NCBI GenBank assembly: GCA_004144865.1
Contig: SEAY01000007.1
Coordinates: 1-64,000, forward strand
DNA: 64,000 nucleotides
Direction: 5' to 3'
Source of the DNA: Comamonadaceae bacterium
GTDB lineage: Bacteria; Pseudomonadota; Gammaproteobacteria; Burkholderiales; Burkholderiaceae_C
Position numbers and translations under genes: made by a program. The notes beneath the pieces are model-generated. The model did not search any database, was not told where the DNA came from, and saw nothing but the letters and a program-made list of their open reading frames with translations. Below, piece after piece: positions 8,492-18,719 of the stretch; positions within the stretch are counted from its first letter, which is position 1, and each line of letters opens with the position of its first letter.

Positions 8492-10735
8492 ATGTCCCTG
8501 AAGAACCTGTTCTCCAAGAAGCAGCCCGAGGATGCCGATCCGTCCGTCACGCAGGAGCTGAGCCTCGGCGCGCCGGATCCCTCGTCCAGCGCCGCCCTCG
8601 AGGCCGGCAGCACCCAGGACCCGGACACCATCGGCGACGACAGCATCACCGACGAGGTCGATGCGGCCGAACGCATCAGCGTCCCGCTGCTGGGCCGCCG
8701 CACCACCGTCACCCACCAGCGCATCCTGTTCACGCTGCTGTCCTTCGCGCTGGTCGTGCTGGGCTCGGTGGCCATCTTCGCGGTGAACCAGGCCGACAAG
8801 GTCGCCCAGCAGGTGGCCGGTACCGGCTCCTCGCTGATGCAGTCGCAGCGCCTCGCCAAGTCCGTGTCGCAGGCCCTGATCGGCAGCCCGCAGGCCTTCC
8901 CCGACGTGAATGAAAGCGCCACCGTGCTGGCGCGCACCGTGCGCGGCCTGAAGAACGGCGACACCGACCTGAACCTCGCGCCCGTGAACGAGCAGCTGCA
9001 GGCCGACCTGACCAAGATCGTGCCGCTGATGGAGCGCGCCGAGAAGAACGCCAAGACCGTGATGGGCCAGCAGCAGATCCTGACCCAGGTGGGCGCCGCG
9101 CTGCGCACCATCAACCGCCAGTCGTCCGACCTGCTGGAAATCGCCGAGACCGTGTCGTCGCTGAAGCTGCAGCAGAACGCCGCGCCTTCCGAGATCTCCG
9201 CCGCCGGCCAGCTGGTGATGCTGACCCAGCGGATCGGCAAGTCCGCCAACGAATTCCTGACGATGGAAGGCGTGTCGCCCGAAGCCGTGTTCCTGCTGGG
9301 CAAGGACCTGAACTCCTTCAAGGAGATCGCGCAGGGCATGCTGGACGGCAGCCCCGAGCTGCGCCTGACGCCCACCAAGGACGAACAGACCCGCGAGCGC
9401 CTCGACGCGCTGCTGAAGCTGTACGAGCAGACCCGCACGCAGGCCGGCGCCATCCTGGGCAACCTGCAGGGCCTGGTGTCCGCGCGTGAAGCGCAGGCTT
9501 CGATCATTGCCGACTCCGAGCCGCTGCGCCGCGGCCTCGAGGACGTGCAGGTGAAGCTGTCCGCGCAAACGGGCCTGGGCGCCGGCGCGCTGATCGCGCT
9601 GGCCGTCTCCTCGCTGTTCGCGATCGGCTGCGCCATCGGCCTGGCCTACGTGCAGCTGCTGGACTCCCGCTCGCGCCAGGAACGCGCCGAATCGCAGCGC
9701 CACGAAGCCGAGCGCCAGGAGCAGGAAGCCAAGCGCGTGAACGACGCCAACCAGGCGGCCATTCTGCGGCTGATGAACGAACTGCAGTCGGTCGCCGAGG
9801 GCGACCTGACGCAGGAAGCCACCGTGACCGAGGACATCACCGGCGCCATCGCCGACTCGGTGAACTACACGGTGGAAGAATTGCGCCAGCTGGTGGGCAG
9901 CGTGCAGAGCACGGCCACCAAGGTGGCGCAGACGACGGCGCAGGTCGAAAGCACCTCGACCGAACTGCTGGCCGCTTCGACCGAGCAGCTGCGCGAGATC
10001 CGCGAAACCGGCCAGTCGGTGCTCGACATGGCGTCGCGCATCAACTCGGTGGCCGGCCAGGCGCAGGAATCGGCCCAGGTGGCGCGCCAGTCGCTGAACG
10101 CCGCGGAGACCGGCCTGCACGCCGTGCAGAACGCCATCGGCGGCATGAACGCCATCCGCGACCAGATCCAGGAAACCTCCAAGCGGATCAAGCGCCTGGG
10201 CGAGTCCTCGCAGGAGATCGGCGAAATCACCGAACTGATTTCCGACATTACCGAACAGACGAACGTGCTGGCCCTGAACGCCGCCATCCAGGCCGCGTCG
10301 GCCGGCGAAGCGGGACGCGGCTTCTCGGTGGTGGCGGAAGAAGTGCAGCGCCTCGCCGAACGTTCCGCCGACGCGACGCGCCAGATCTCGGCGCTGGTGA
10401 AGGCCATTCAGACCGACACGCAGGACGCCGTGGCCGCCATGGAGCGCTCGACGCAGGGCGTGGTGGAAGGGGCCAAGCTGTCCGACAACGCCGGTACCGC
10501 CCTGTCCGAGATCGACCAGGTGTCGCGCCGCCTCGCCGAGCTGATCGAGCAGATCTCGGTGTCCGCCTCCAAGGAAGCCGAGTCCGCCAACGTGGTGGCC
10601 GGCAACATCCAGCACATCTTCGCCGTGACGGAACAGACGGGTGAAGGCACCCGCTCCACGGCGCAGCAGGTGCGCGAGCTGACCCGGATGGCGGAAGAAC
10701 TGCGCCAGTCGGTGTCGCGGTTCAAGATCGCATAA
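8492..10735 (+). CDS. pilJ: methyl-accepting chemotaxis protein PilJ
   Basis: Inner-membrane receptor of the Pil-Chp system, 747 residues. A cytoplasmic N-terminal segment of about 70 residues precedes a first membrane helix (residues about 77-97). The periplasmic PilJ-type sensor region follows, with two repeats of the [15 protein letters not shown] / [15 protein letters not shown] type. A second helix lies near 360-388, then a HAMP-like linker and the cytoplasmic signalling hairpin with the tip [21 protein letters not shown] near 585. The C-terminus lacks a CheR-tethering pentapeptide. The receptor is expected to sense pilus state through the pilin. Confidence 0.94.
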   Translation: MSLKNLFSKKQPEDADPSVTQELSLGAPDPSSSAALEAGSTQDPDTIGDDSITDEVDAAERISVPLLGRRTTVTHQRILFTLLSFALVVLGSVAIFAVNQADKVAQQVAGTGSSLMQSQRLAKSVSQALIGSPQAFPDVNESATVLARTVRGLKNGDTDLNLAPVNEQLQADLTKIVPLMERAEKNAKTVMGQQQILTQVGAALRTINRQSSDLLEIAETVSSLKLQQNAAPSEISAAGQLVMLTQRIGKSANEFLTMEGVSPEAVFLLGKDLNSFKEIAQGMLDGSPELRLTPTKDEQTRERLDALLKLYEQTRTQAGAILGNLQGLVSAREAQASIIADSEPLRRGLEDVQVKLSAQTGLGAGALIALAVSSLFAIGCAIGLAYVQLLDSRSRQERAESQRHEAERQEQEAKRVNDANQAAILRLMNELQSVAEGDLTQEATVTEDITGAIADSVNYTVEELRQLVGSVQSTATKVAQTTAQVESTSTELLAASTEQLREIRETGQSVLDMASRINSVAGQAQESAQVARQSLNAAETGLHAVQNAIGGMNAIRDQIQETSKRIKRLGESSQEIGEITELISDITEQTNVLALNAAIQAASAGEAGRGFSVVAEEVQRLAERSADATRQISALVKAIQTDTQDAVAAMERSTQGVVEGAKLSDNAGTALSEIDQVSRRLAELIEQISVSASKEAESANVVAGNIQHIFAVTEQTGEGTRSTAQQVRELTRMAEELRQSVSRFKIA

Positions 10736-10745
10736 GAAACGTGAC

Positions 10746-10767
10746 GTGACGCCGAACCCGGCGTCAC
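10746..10767 (+). other. perfect 9-bp hairpin between pilJ and chpA
   Basis: GTGACGCCG (10746-10754) pairs exactly with CGGCGTCAC (10759-10767) around an AACC tetraloop. No T-run follows, so it is not a canonical terminator. It lies in the 59-bp gap inside the operon and could pause polymerase or stabilise the upstream mRNA; that is inference. Confidence 0.6.
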
Positions 10768-10794
10768 GCGCAGCGCGTCCCAGACGGAATCCTC

Positions 10795-13700
10795 ATGCAA
10801 GCAGCCCAAGAACTCGATCTGGCGAACAATGACCTGGGCCCGTTGGCCTGGGTGCTGGACGAACTGCGCAAGTCCCTCGAGTCCGCCTCTTCCGCCCTGC
10901 GCCGCTTCGTGCGCGACGCCACGCAGGCGCGCGGGCAGGACATGGCCTCCGTCGACAACGGCCAGCTGCGCATCGCGCGGCAGCACATGCACCAGGCCGT
11001 CGGCGCGCTGGAGATGGTGGGCATGGCGGCGCCGGCCCACATGCTGCGCAGCATGGAAGCCGTGGCGCAGAAGTTCATCGAGCGCCCCGAGCTGTGCACC
11101 GAGGCCGCCGCGGCCAAGGTCGAACGCGCCGGCTTCGCGCTGACCGAATACCTCGAGGCGATGCTGGGCGGCAAGAACGTGTCGCCGGTGTCCCTGTTCC
11201 TGCAGTACAAGGACGTGCAGGACCTCACCGGCGCCGACCGCGTGCACCCGGCCGACCTGTGGGGCATGGACTGGCGCTGGAGCGACTTCGAAGCCCCCGC
11301 CGCGGCGCAGGCGCTGAACTATGAACCCGCCGTGCGCGCCCGCATGGACCAGGCGGTGCTCAAGATCGTCAAGTCCGCCGATGCCGCGGCCGGCAAGGAA
11401 CTCGCCGGCGTCAGCCTGGGCCTGGCCGCGAGCCAGTCCGCGCGCCAGCCGAAGATCTTCTGGAAGGTGGCCGCCGGTTATTTCGAGGCGATCGCCAACG
11501 GTCTGCTGCCCGCCGACGTCTACGTCAAGCGCGCCGCCTCGCGCGTGCTGCTGCAGTACGCCTCGCTCGCCAAGGGCGACACCTCCGTGTCCGACCGGCT
11601 GGCGCAGGACCTCGTGTTCTTCTGCGCGCAGGCGGTGCCCGCGCGTCCCACCGACGCGCCCGCGCTCACCGCGGTGCGCGCCGGCCACGGCCTGGCCAAG
11701 AGCAAACCGGTCGATTACGGCTCCAGCCCCTTCGGCCGCTTCGATCCCACGCTGCTGAACCAGCTGCGCAAGCGCATCGCCGCCGCCAAGGAAACCTGGT
11801 CGGCGCTGTCCGGCGGCGAGGCCCACAAGGTCAAGAACGTCAGCGAGCAGTTCCACGGCCTGTCCGAGACGCTGGTGAAGCTCTATGCGCAGGCGGACAC
11901 GCTGGCCAGGACGCTGAACGCGGCCATCGACAACGTCGTCAAGAGCGGCAAGGCGCCGGCTCCCGAGCTGGCGATGGAAGTCGCCACCGCGGTGCTGTAC
12001 CTCGAGGCCGCCTTCCAGGACCTGGACCCCAACGACCAGCAGCTGGCCGAGCGCACCGCGCGCCTGTCCGAGCGCCTGAACAAGGTGGTGCAGGGCGGCA
12101 AGCCCGAGCCGCTGGACGCTTCGCAGGCCGTCATGCGCATGCGCGAGACGGTCGAGAACATCATCACGACGGAGGTCGAGGAGGAGAAGGCGCGCGCCGC
12201 CGGCACCTTCGACAAGCTGGGCATCAACCTGGGTGCGCTCGGCTTCCTGATCGACATGCTGAACTACCAGCCCTCGCTGGCCAAGAAGCTGTTCCTGTGG
12301 GACGACGAGGCCGGCGAGCTGCGCCCGCTGATGGGCCGCGCCGAAGAAGAGCATCCCGCTCCCGCTTCCGTGCCCGCGCCCGCCGCGGCCGCACCCAGCG
12401 CGCTGCCGCAGTTCGATTTCGCGCCCAAGGCCGCCGCCGCGAGCGCCGCCCCGGCGGCATCGGCTGCCCCGGCGCTGGAACTCCCGGCGCTGGAACTTCC
12501 GCCGCTGGAACTCACGCCCGAACCGAAGCGCGCTGCGCCCGCGGCGGCCTCGGTGGCGGCCAAGCCCGTTGCCGCTGCGCCCATGGCGGCCAAGCCGGTG
12601 GCCGCTGCGCCGGTCGCCGCCAGCAGCACCGAGGACGACGACGGCGACGCCGAACTGCGCGAGATCTTCCTGGAGGAAGCGCGCGAAGTGGTGCAGAACG
12701 GCCTCGCGGCCCTCGCCACGCTGGCGGAGGACCCGAAGAACATCAACGAGCTCACCACGCTGCGCCGCGCGTTCCACACGCTCAAGGGCAGCTCGCGCAT
12801 GGTGGGGCTCAACGAATTCGGCGAGGCCGCGTGGTCGCTGGAGCAGGTGCTCAACACCTGGCTGGCCGACCAGAAGCCTGCCAACGACGACCTGCGCACG
12901 CTCGCCGTCCAGGCCATGCAGGGCTTCGACCGCTGGATCGCCGACATCGCCGCGCGCACCGACACGGCCTGGAAGGCCGCGGCCTTCCGCGTGGCGGCCG
13001 ATGCGCTGCGCACCGAATCGCGCCTGCAGGCCATCGAGATGCCGGGCAGTGCCCCTGCCGCGCAGGCCGTTCCCGCTCCCGCGACCGACGCCGCCATCCT
13101 GTCCACCCTGGTGGCGCTGGACACCGGCGCGGCCGACGCCGCGCCTGCACCCGTGTCGGTGGCCGCCGCGCCCGCGATCGCGGAACTGCCAGCGTTCGAC
13201 TTCGACTTCCCCGCGGCCGAGCCCGCGCCGGCCGACACCACCGAAGTGGCGGAGCTGAGCGCGGACGAACTGCCGCCGGAGTTCGCGGAATTCGGTTCGA
13301 CCGCGGTGCAGGCCAAGGACGAACTGCCCGCCGCACCGGTGTTCGACGAAGAACTGCCCCACCTGGCGTCCACCGCGATCCTGCCGCGCATGGAGATCGA
13401 GCCGCCGGTGCGCCCTGAAGCGCCCCTCGAGATTGCCGGCATCGATTTCTCCAGCCTGTCCGCCGTCGCCGGTCCCGCGCCCGCGGCCCAGCCCGAGGCC
13501 GAGCCCGATCCCTTCGCCGACATGGAGTTCGACGAGATGGTGACCGTGGAGGCCATCGAGGCCCCGGAGCCGGTCGAGGAGACGCCCGCCTCGCGCGACG
13601 AGCAGGTCAAGGTGATCGGCTCGCTGCGCATCGGCATCCCGCTGTACAACGTCTACCTGAACGAGGCCGACGAGTGGTCCCGCCGCCTGGTCACCGAGAT

Positions 13701-16665
13701 CAGCGAGTGGACGCTGGAGATGAACCAGCGCGTGCCGGACACCACGGTCGGCTGGGCGCACGCGCTCGCCGGCAGCTCCGCCACGGTGGGCTTCCAAGCC
13801 CTGTCGGAAATCGCCCGCGCCCTCGAAGGCGCGCTGCAGCACACGCAGACCCTCGCCAGCGGCACCGCCGACCACGCCCGCGTCTTCACCGAAGCGGCCG
13901 AGGAAGTGCGCCGCCTGCTGCACCAGTTCGCCGCCGGCTTCCTGAAGGATCCCGAGCCGCGCCTGCTGCAGGAACTGCAGGGCCTCAAGCATGCCGAGGG
14001 CGACACCCGCACGGACCGCCCCGAACTGCGCGCATCCGGCTTCGGCGAACTGGATCTCACCAACCCGCCCCGGCCCGCGGCCGAAGCGCCGCGCAAGGCG
14101 GTGGTGCATGCGCCCATCGCCCCCATCGCCAAGCCGGCGGCCATGGTGCCGCCCGCCGCGGCCGCGCGCGCGCCGCTGGTCCAGGTGGATGACGACGAGC
14201 AGATGGACGTGGTCGATGCGATCGACCCCGACCTGTTCCCGATCTTCGAGGAAGAGGGCGCCGAACTGATGCCGCAACTGGGCAGCGCGCTGCGCGCCTG
14301 GTCCTCGCATCCTGGCCAGCGCGAGCCGCGCGACCAGGTGCTGCGCGCGCTGCACACGCTCAAGGGCAGCGCCCGCCTGGCCGGTGCGCTGCAGCTGGGC
14401 GAGCTTGCCCACCGCCTGGAATCCGAGGTCGAGTACCTCGGCGGCGACAACCTCGCGGCGGCCGACATCGAGGTGCTGCTGCATCGCTTCGACGTCATGC
14501 AGTCGCGCTTCGACACGCTGCGTGAAACGGGCGGCTTCGCCCCGCCGGACAGCCCGGCCCAGGCCCAGCCCGCCGCGGCGCCCGCGGCCGCTGCCGCCGC
14601 AGCCATGGCCCAAGCCGCGCCGCAGCCGCAGCCCGCCCCGGTGCGGCACGCCGCTGCCCCGGCGCCGGTGCAAGTCGCGCCTGCTGCCCCGGTGCAGGCG
14701 CCCCAGCCGGCTCCCGTGCAAGCGCAGGCTCCGGCGCCCGCCAAGGTGGCGCGCACCGACATCGCGCTGCCCGTGCAGACCGCGATGGTGGCTTCGCGCC
14801 AGGCCGCCAACCAGGCCGTTCGCGTGCGCTCGCAGCTGCTGGACCGCCTGGTCAGCCAGGCGGGCGAGGTGATGATCACCCGCTCGCGCCTCGAGTCCGA
14901 GCTGCGCCAGCTGCGCGGTTCGCTGGGCGACCTCTCGGGCAACCTGGACCGCCTGCGCGGCCAGCTGCGCGAGATCGAGGTGCAGGCCGAATCGCAGATG
15001 CAGTCGCGCATGGCGCAGGCCAAGGACACCGCCGCGGGCTTCGACCCGCTGGAGTTCGACCGCTTCACGCGCGTGCAGGAACTCACCCGCCTGATGGCCG
15101 AGTCGGTGAACGACGTGGCCACGGTGCAGCGCAACATCCACCGCGTGGTGGAAGCGACCGAAGACGACCTGGTGGCGCAGGCGCGCCAGACCCGCGAGCT
15201 GCAGCGCGACCTGCTGCGCACCCGCATGGTGGAGTTCGAGGGCATCTCGGACCGCCTGTACCGCGTGGTGCGCCTGGCGGCCAAGGAAAGCGCCAAGCAG
15301 GTGAAGCTGGACATCCTGGGCGGCTCCATCGAGATGGACCGCGGCGTGCTGGACCGCATGACGGCTGCCTTCGAGCACCTGCTGCGCAACTGCGTGGCGC
15401 ACGGGGTCGAAACGCCGGACGTGCGCACGGCCGCCGGCAAGGACCCGTCGGGCACGATCGTCATCCACGTGCGCCAGGAAGGCAACGACGTCTCGGTGGA
15501 ATTCCAGGACGACGGCGCCGGCCTCAACATCGCGCGCATCCGCGACAAGGCGCTGCAGCAGGGGCTGATCACGCCGCAGCAGCAGATCTCCGACCAGGAA
15601 GCCGCCAACCTGATCTTCCTGCCCGGTTTCTCCACCGCGCAGCAGGTGACCGAACTCGCCGGCCGCGGCATCGGCATGGACGTGGTCCGCTCCGAAGTCA
15701 ACGCGCTTGGCGGCCGCATCGAGACGACGACACAGCCGGGCAAGGGCACGAGCTTCAAGCTGGTGCTGCCCCTCACGACCGCGGTGACGCAGGTGGTGAT
15801 GCTGCGCTCGGGCAAGCTGTCGATCGGCGTGCCGGCCAACCTGGTGGAACTGGTGCGCCGCGCCAGCCAGAAGGAAGTCCAGCAGGCCTACAACACCGGC
15901 AGCTTCGAGTTCGGCGGCGAGTGGCTGCCCTTCTTCTGGTCGGGTGCGCTGCTGCAGTCCTCCGCGCGCAGCCTGGAGCCGCAGGGCAAGACGCTGCCGG
16001 TGGTGGTGTTCCGCTCGGCCGCCCAGCGCGTCGCCGTGCACGTCGACGAAATCCTGGGCAACCAGGAAGTGGTGGTGAAGAACCTCGGCCCGCAGCTCTC
16101 GCGGCTGCCCGGCCTGGCCGGCATGACCGTGCTGGCCTCCGGTGCCGTGGTGCTGATCTACAACCCGGTGGCGCTGACGCAGGTGTACGGCGAACAGGCC
16201 CGGGCGCTGAGCGCGGACAGCGCGCAGCCCGAGGTGATGGAACAGAACGCCAAGCCGGTGAAGCCGCTGCCCGCCGCTGCCCCGGCGGTGCCGCTGGTCC
16301 TGGTGGTGGACGACTCGATCACGGTGCGCCGCGTGACGCAGCGCCTGCTGACGCGCGAAGGCTACCGCGTGGCGCTCGCCGCCGACGGCCTGCAGGCGCT
16401 GGAGAAGCTCGCCGAGGAACTGCCGGCGGTGGTGCTGTCGGACATCGAGATGCCCCGCATGGACGGCTTCGACCTGGCCCGCAACATCCGCGGCGACGCG
16501 CGCCTGAAGGCCCTGCCGATCGTGATGATCACCTCGCGCATCGCCGAGAAGCACCGCGAGCACGCCAAGGAACTGGGCGTGAACCACTACCTGGGCAAGC
16601 CGTACTCGGAAGAGGAACTGATGAGCCTGGTGAGGCACTACTGCGCGCAGGCGGTGGCGGCCTGA
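10795..16665 (+). CDS. chpA: ChpA/PilL hybrid histidine kinase of the Pil-Chp system
   Basis: A 1956-residue CheA-like kinase at the end of the pil-chp operon. From the N-terminus it has a long helical region (1-510) and an Ala/Pro linker. An Hpt domain follows with AFHTLKGSSRMVG near residue 660. A second Hpt-like block, WAHALAGSSATVG, lies near 988, and another Hpt, ALHTLKGSARLAG, near 1185. After a Gln/Pro/Ala linker near 1260-1320 come the dimerisation helix (LLDRLVSQAGEVM), the ATPase core with HLLRNCVAHG and GRGIGMDVVRSEV, a CheW domain, and a receiver from about 1835 with Asp in VVLSDIEMPRMDG. It would phosphorylate PilG and PilH. It is somewhat shorter than Pseudomonas ChpA. Confidence 0.95.
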   Translation: MQAAQELDLANNDLGPLAWVLDELRKSLESASSALRRFVRDATQARGQDMASVDNGQLRIARQHMHQAVGALEMVGMAAPAHMLRSMEAVAQKFIERPELCTEAAAAKVERAGFALTEYLEAMLGGKNVSPVSLFLQYKDVQDLTGADRVHPADLWGMDWRWSDFEAPAAAQALNYEPAVRARMDQAVLKIVKSADAAAGKELAGVSLGLAASQSARQPKIFWKVAAGYFEAIANGLLPADVYVKRAASRVLLQYASLAKGDTSVSDRLAQDLVFFCAQAVPARPTDAPALTAVRAGHGLAKSKPVDYGSSPFGRFDPTLLNQLRKRIAAAKETWSALSGGEAHKVKNVSEQFHGLSETLVKLYAQADTLARTLNAAIDNVVKSGKAPAPELAMEVATAVLYLEAAFQDLDPNDQQLAERTARLSERLNKVVQGGKPEPLDASQAVMRMRETVENIITTEVEEEKARAAGTFDKLGINLGALGFLIDMLNYQPSLAKKLFLWDDEAGELRPLMGRAEEEHPAPASVPAPAAAAPSALPQFDFAPKAAAASAAPAASAAPALELPALELPPLELTPEPKRAAPAAASVAAKPVAAAPMAAKPVAAAPVAASSTEDDDGDAELREIFLEEAREVVQNGLAALATLAEDPKNINELTTLRRAFHTLKGSSRMVGLNEFGEAAWSLEQVLNTWLADQKPANDDLRTLAVQAMQGFDRWIADIAARTDTAWKAAAFRVAADALRTESRLQAIEMPGSAPAAQAVPAPATDAAILSTLVALDTGAADAAPAPVSVAAAPAIAELPAFDFDFPAAEPAPADTTEVAELSADELPPEFAEFGSTAVQAKDELPAAPVFDEELPHLASTAILPRMEIEPPVRPEAPLEIAGIDFSSLSAVAGPAPAAQPEAEPDPFADMEFDEMVTVEAIEAPEPVEETPASRDEQVKVIGSLRIGIPLYNVYLNEADEWSRRLVTEISEWTLEMNQRVPDTTVGWAHALAGSSATVGFQALSEIARALEGALQHTQTLASGTADHARVFTEAAEEVRRLLHQFAAGFLKDPEPRLLQELQGLKHAEGDTRTDRPELRASGFGELDLTNPPRPAAEAPRKAVVHAPIAPIAKPAAMVPPAAAARAPLVQVDDDEQMDVVDAIDPDLFPIFEEEGAELMPQLGSALRAWSSHPGQREPRDQVLRALHTLKGSARLAGALQLGELAHRLESEVEYLGGDNLAAADIEVLLHRFDVMQSRFDTLRETGGFAPPDSPAQAQPAAAPAAAAAAAMAQAAPQPQPAPVRHAAAPAPVQVAPAAPVQAPQPAPVQAQAPAPAKVARTDIALPVQTAMVASRQAANQAVRVRSQLLDRLVSQAGEVMITRSRLESELRQLRGSLGDLSGNLDRLRGQLREIEVQAESQMQSRMAQAKDTAAGFDPLEFDRFTRVQELTRLMAESVNDVATVQRNIHRVVEATEDDLVAQARQTRELQRDLLRTRMVEFEGISDRLYRVVRLAAKESAKQVKLDILGGSIEMDRGVLDRMTAAFEHLLRNCVAHGVETPDVRTAAGKDPSGTIVIHVRQEGNDVSVEFQDDGAGLNIARIRDKALQQGLITPQQQISDQEAANLIFLPGFSTAQQVTELAGRGIGMDVVRSEVNALGGRIETTTQPGKGTSFKLVLPLTTAVTQVVMLRSGKLSIGVPANLVELVRRASQKEVQQAYNTGSFEFGGEWLPFFWSGALLQSSARSLEPQGKTLPVVVFRSAAQRVAVHVDEILGNQEVVVKNLGPQLSRLPGLAGMTVLASGAVVLIYNPVALTQVYGEQARALSADSAQPEVMEQNAKPVKPLPAAAPAVPLVLVVDDSITVRRVTQRLLTREGYRVALAADGLQALEKLAEELPAVVLSDIEMPRMDGFDLARNIRGDARLKALPIVMITSRIAEKHREHAKELGVNHYLGKPYSEEELMSLVRHYCAQAVAA

Positions 16666-16690
16666 GCGGCGCCCAACCCGCGCATGCATG

Positions 16691-16718
16691 AGCGGCCCTG
16701 CGGGGCCGCTTTCTTTTT
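16691..16718 (+). terminator. rho-independent terminator after chpA
   Basis: The stem AGCGGCCC/GGGCCGCT with a TGCG loop is followed by TTCTTTTT. It closes the pil-chp operon. Confidence 0.9.
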
Positions 16719-16730
16719 GTCTCCTGGTGC

Positions 16731-16756
16731 GTAACCGGCGTCCCGCGCGCGCCGAA
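16731..16756 (+). promoter_or_regulatory. SigF-type promoter of the bufferin operon
   Basis: GTAACC at 16731-16736 is followed after exactly 16 bp by CGAA at 16753-16756. This is the -35/-10 form reported for SigF-dependent heavy-metal genes in Caulobacter crescentus (GTAACC-N16-CGAA). It lies 48 bp before bufA, just past the chpA terminator. The sigma factor that should read it is encoded at the end of the same operon. Confidence 0.75.
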
Positions 16757-16804
16757 TAGCACACGAGGCCGGCGTCCTGCCGGCCCGTCCACCAAGGAGC
16801 ACCG

Positions 16805-17104
16805 ATGAAGCCCGCGTACCCGCACCTGTCCGCCGCAGCCCTCGCCATTGCGCTCGGCACCGCCTTCGCGGCGATGCCTGCCGCCGCCCAGCAGCCGGAG
16901 AAGGAGAAATGCTTCGGCGTCGCCATGAAGGGCAAGAACGACTGCGCGGCCGGCGCCGGCACCACCTGCGCGGGCACCGCGAAGGTGGATTACCAAGGCA
17001 ACGCCTGGGCCTACGTCCCCAAGGGCACCTGCGAGAAGACGATGTCGAAGTCCTCGCCCACCGGCTACGGGCAGCTGAAGGAATTCCAGGAGAAGAAGGC
17101 CTGA
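16805..17104 (+). CDS. bufA1: bufferin precursor peptide (DUF2282, BufA1 type)
   Basis: A 99-residue exported precursor of a post-translationally modified, copper-binding peptide. The Sec signal peptide runs to about residue 28 ([17 protein letters not shown]). The mature part has the four family cysteines, in KCFG, DCAA, TTCAG and GTCEK. In studied bufferins some of these cysteines are converted to thiooxazoles by the MNIO enzyme encoded next door, and the product sequesters copper in the periplasm. A good aaggag ribosome site precedes the ATG, and the stop overlaps the start of bufB (TGATG). The assignment to copper rests on the family, not on this sequence alone. Confidence 0.9.
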   Translation: MKPAYPHLSAAALAIALGTAFAAMPAAAQQPEKEKCFGVAMKGKNDCAAGAGTTCAGTAKVDYQGNAWAYVPKGTCEKTMSKSSPTGYGQLKEFQEKKA

Positions 17105-17949
17105 TGGCCGCCGCCGGCCTGCCCGCGCGCTGCGGCGTCGGCCTGAAGCCGCGCCATGTCCCCGAGTTGCTGCGGGACGCGCGTGGGCCGGCCTTCGTCG
17201 AGGTGCACGCGGAGAACTACATGGTCGCCGGCGGCCCCCTGCACGCGCAGCTGCGCGCGGTGCGCGAGCGCTGCGCGCTCTCCCTGCATGGCGTGGCCTT
17301 CGGCCTGGGCGGCGAGTCGCCGCCGGACCGCGCGCACCTCGATCGCCTGCGCGAACTGGTGCGGCGCTATGCACCCGGCGCCTTTTCCGAGCACCTGGCC
17401 TGGTCCAGCCATGGCGGCGTGTTCCTCGGCGACCTGCTGCCCGTGCCGTATGACGACGCAACGCTCGCGCGCGTGTGCCTGAATGTCGGCATGGCGCAGG
17501 ACCACCTCGGCGTGCACCTGCTGCTGGAGAACCCCTCCACCTACCTGGAGTTCGCCGCGTCCACGATGGACGAAGCGCAATTCCTGTCCGAGGTCGTGCG
17601 GCGCACCGGCTGCGGGCTGCTGCTGGACCTCACGAACGTGCAGGTGTCGTGCACGAACCGCGGCGCGGATGCGCGCGCGTATCTCGATGCGCTGCCGCTG
17701 GATGCCGTCGGCGAGATCCACCTCGCGGGATTCGCGCGCGACGCGTCGGCGGGTGCGCCGCTGCTGATCGACGACCACGGCAGCGGTGTCGATGAAGCCG
17801 TGTGGTCCCTGTACGAGGACGTCCTCGCGCGCACGGGCCCGCTGCCCACGCTCATCGAATGGGACAACCGCGTGCCGGAGTGGCCCGTGCTGCAGGCCGA
17901 GGCGCAGCGCGCGCAGGTGGTCCTCGATCGGCAGGAAGTCCTCGCATGA
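17104..17949 (+). CDS. bufB: MNIO (DUF692) bufferin-modifying enzyme
   Basis: Multinuclear non-haem iron oxidase, 281 residues, expected to oxidise cysteines of the BufA1 precursor. A TIM-barrel set of likely iron ligands is visible: VEVHAENY (about residues 33-40), LSLHGVAFG, FSEHLAW, LLLENPSTY, LLDLTNVQVS, EIHLAGF, DDHGSGV and LIEWDN. The family more often has NN where this protein has TN (LDLTNV), a small departure. Its ATG shares a base with the bufA1 stop, and its own stop overlaps bufC by 4 bp, so the enzyme and peptide are translationally coupled. Confidence 0.92.
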   Translation: MAAAGLPARCGVGLKPRHVPELLRDARGPAFVEVHAENYMVAGGPLHAQLRAVRERCALSLHGVAFGLGGESPPDRAHLDRLRELVRRYAPGAFSEHLAWSSHGGVFLGDLLPVPYDDATLARVCLNVGMAQDHLGVHLLLENPSTYLEFAASTMDEAQFLSEVVRRTGCGLLLDLTNVQVSCTNRGADARAYLDALPLDAVGEIHLAGFARDASAGAPLLIDDHGSGVDEAVWSLYEDVLARTGPLPTLIEWDNRVPEWPVLQAEAQRAQVVLDRQEVLA

Positions 17950-18719
17950 CTGCGCATGCCGCCCCGGCGCAAGGCGCGTTCGCCGCCGCGCTGCTGGATC
18001 CCGCGCTGCCCTGTCCAGCGGGGCTGCGCGCGCGGGCGGGGGCCGCCGTCGCCCGCCGTTTCGACGTCCACCGCAACAACGTGATCGCCTCGCTGGTGGA
18101 TGCGGTGGCGGATACCTTCCCGGTGGTGCGTGCGCTGGTCGGCGAGGCGTTCTTCCGCGCGATGGCGGTGGCGTTCGTGCGCAGCCATCCGCCGCGCAGC
18201 CCGGTGCTGCATGCTTACGGCGACGCCTTCCCCCTCTTCGTCGCAGGCTTCGCGCCGGCGGCGGCGCTGCCCTACCTGGCGGACGTCGCGCGGCTGGAGT
18301 GGGCGCGGATGGAGGCCTGCCACGCCGCGGATGCGCAGCCGCTCACCCGCGCCCCGGCGGCCGGCGGCCGGATCGGCGAGTTGTTGCCGGTGCTGCACCC
18401 GGCAACGCGCCTGGTGCGCTCGCCGCATGCCATCGTGGCCTTGTGGGCCGCCCACCAGCAGGACGCCGCACCGGAGCACCTCGACGCCAGCCCGGCCGAG
18501 AATGCATTGGTCGTGCGGCCCGCGCACGAAGTGCTGGTGGTGCGCTGCGACGATGGAACCGCGGCCTTCCTGCGCGCGGCGCAGGAGGGGCGCACCCTCG
18601 GCGAGTGCGCCACGGCGGGCCTCGCGTGCGCCGGCTTCGATCTCGCCGCCTGCCTGTCGCTGCTGCTGGTGCACGGCGCGCTGGCAGCGCTGCACCTGCC
18701 GCACGGGACGGCCGCATGA
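17946..18719 (+). CDS. bufC: BufC/HvfC partner protein (DUF2063-type N-domain)
   Basis: A 257-residue protein with the N-terminal DNA-binding-like domain of the family (FDVHRNNVIASLVDAVADTFPVVRAL, about residues 38-64) and a shorter C-terminal RRE-like part. In related systems this protein brings the precursor peptide to the MNIO enzyme and is needed for modification. The ATG at 17946 overlaps the bufB stop and the TGA overlaps the next ATG, so expression is tightly coupled. Confidence 0.88.
   Translation: MTAHAAPAQGAFAAALLDPALPCPAGLRARAGAAVARRFDVHRNNVIASLVDAVADTFPVVRALVGEAFFRAMAVAFVRSHPPRSPVLHAYGDAFPLFVAGFAPAAALPYLADVARLEWARMEACHAADAQPLTRAPAAGGRIGELLPVLHPATRLVRSPHAIVALWAAHQQDAAPEHLDASPAENALVVRPAHEVLVVRCDDGTAAFLRAAQEGRTLGECATAGLACAGFDLAACLSLLLVHGALAALHLPHGTAA

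Noticed and set aside
10408-16977. A 2189-codon open frame on the minus strand
   Set aside because: It lies entirely opposite chpA and its flanks, is low-complexity (Arg/Gly/His/Leu-rich) and has no family features. It is a codon-bias shadow of chpA.
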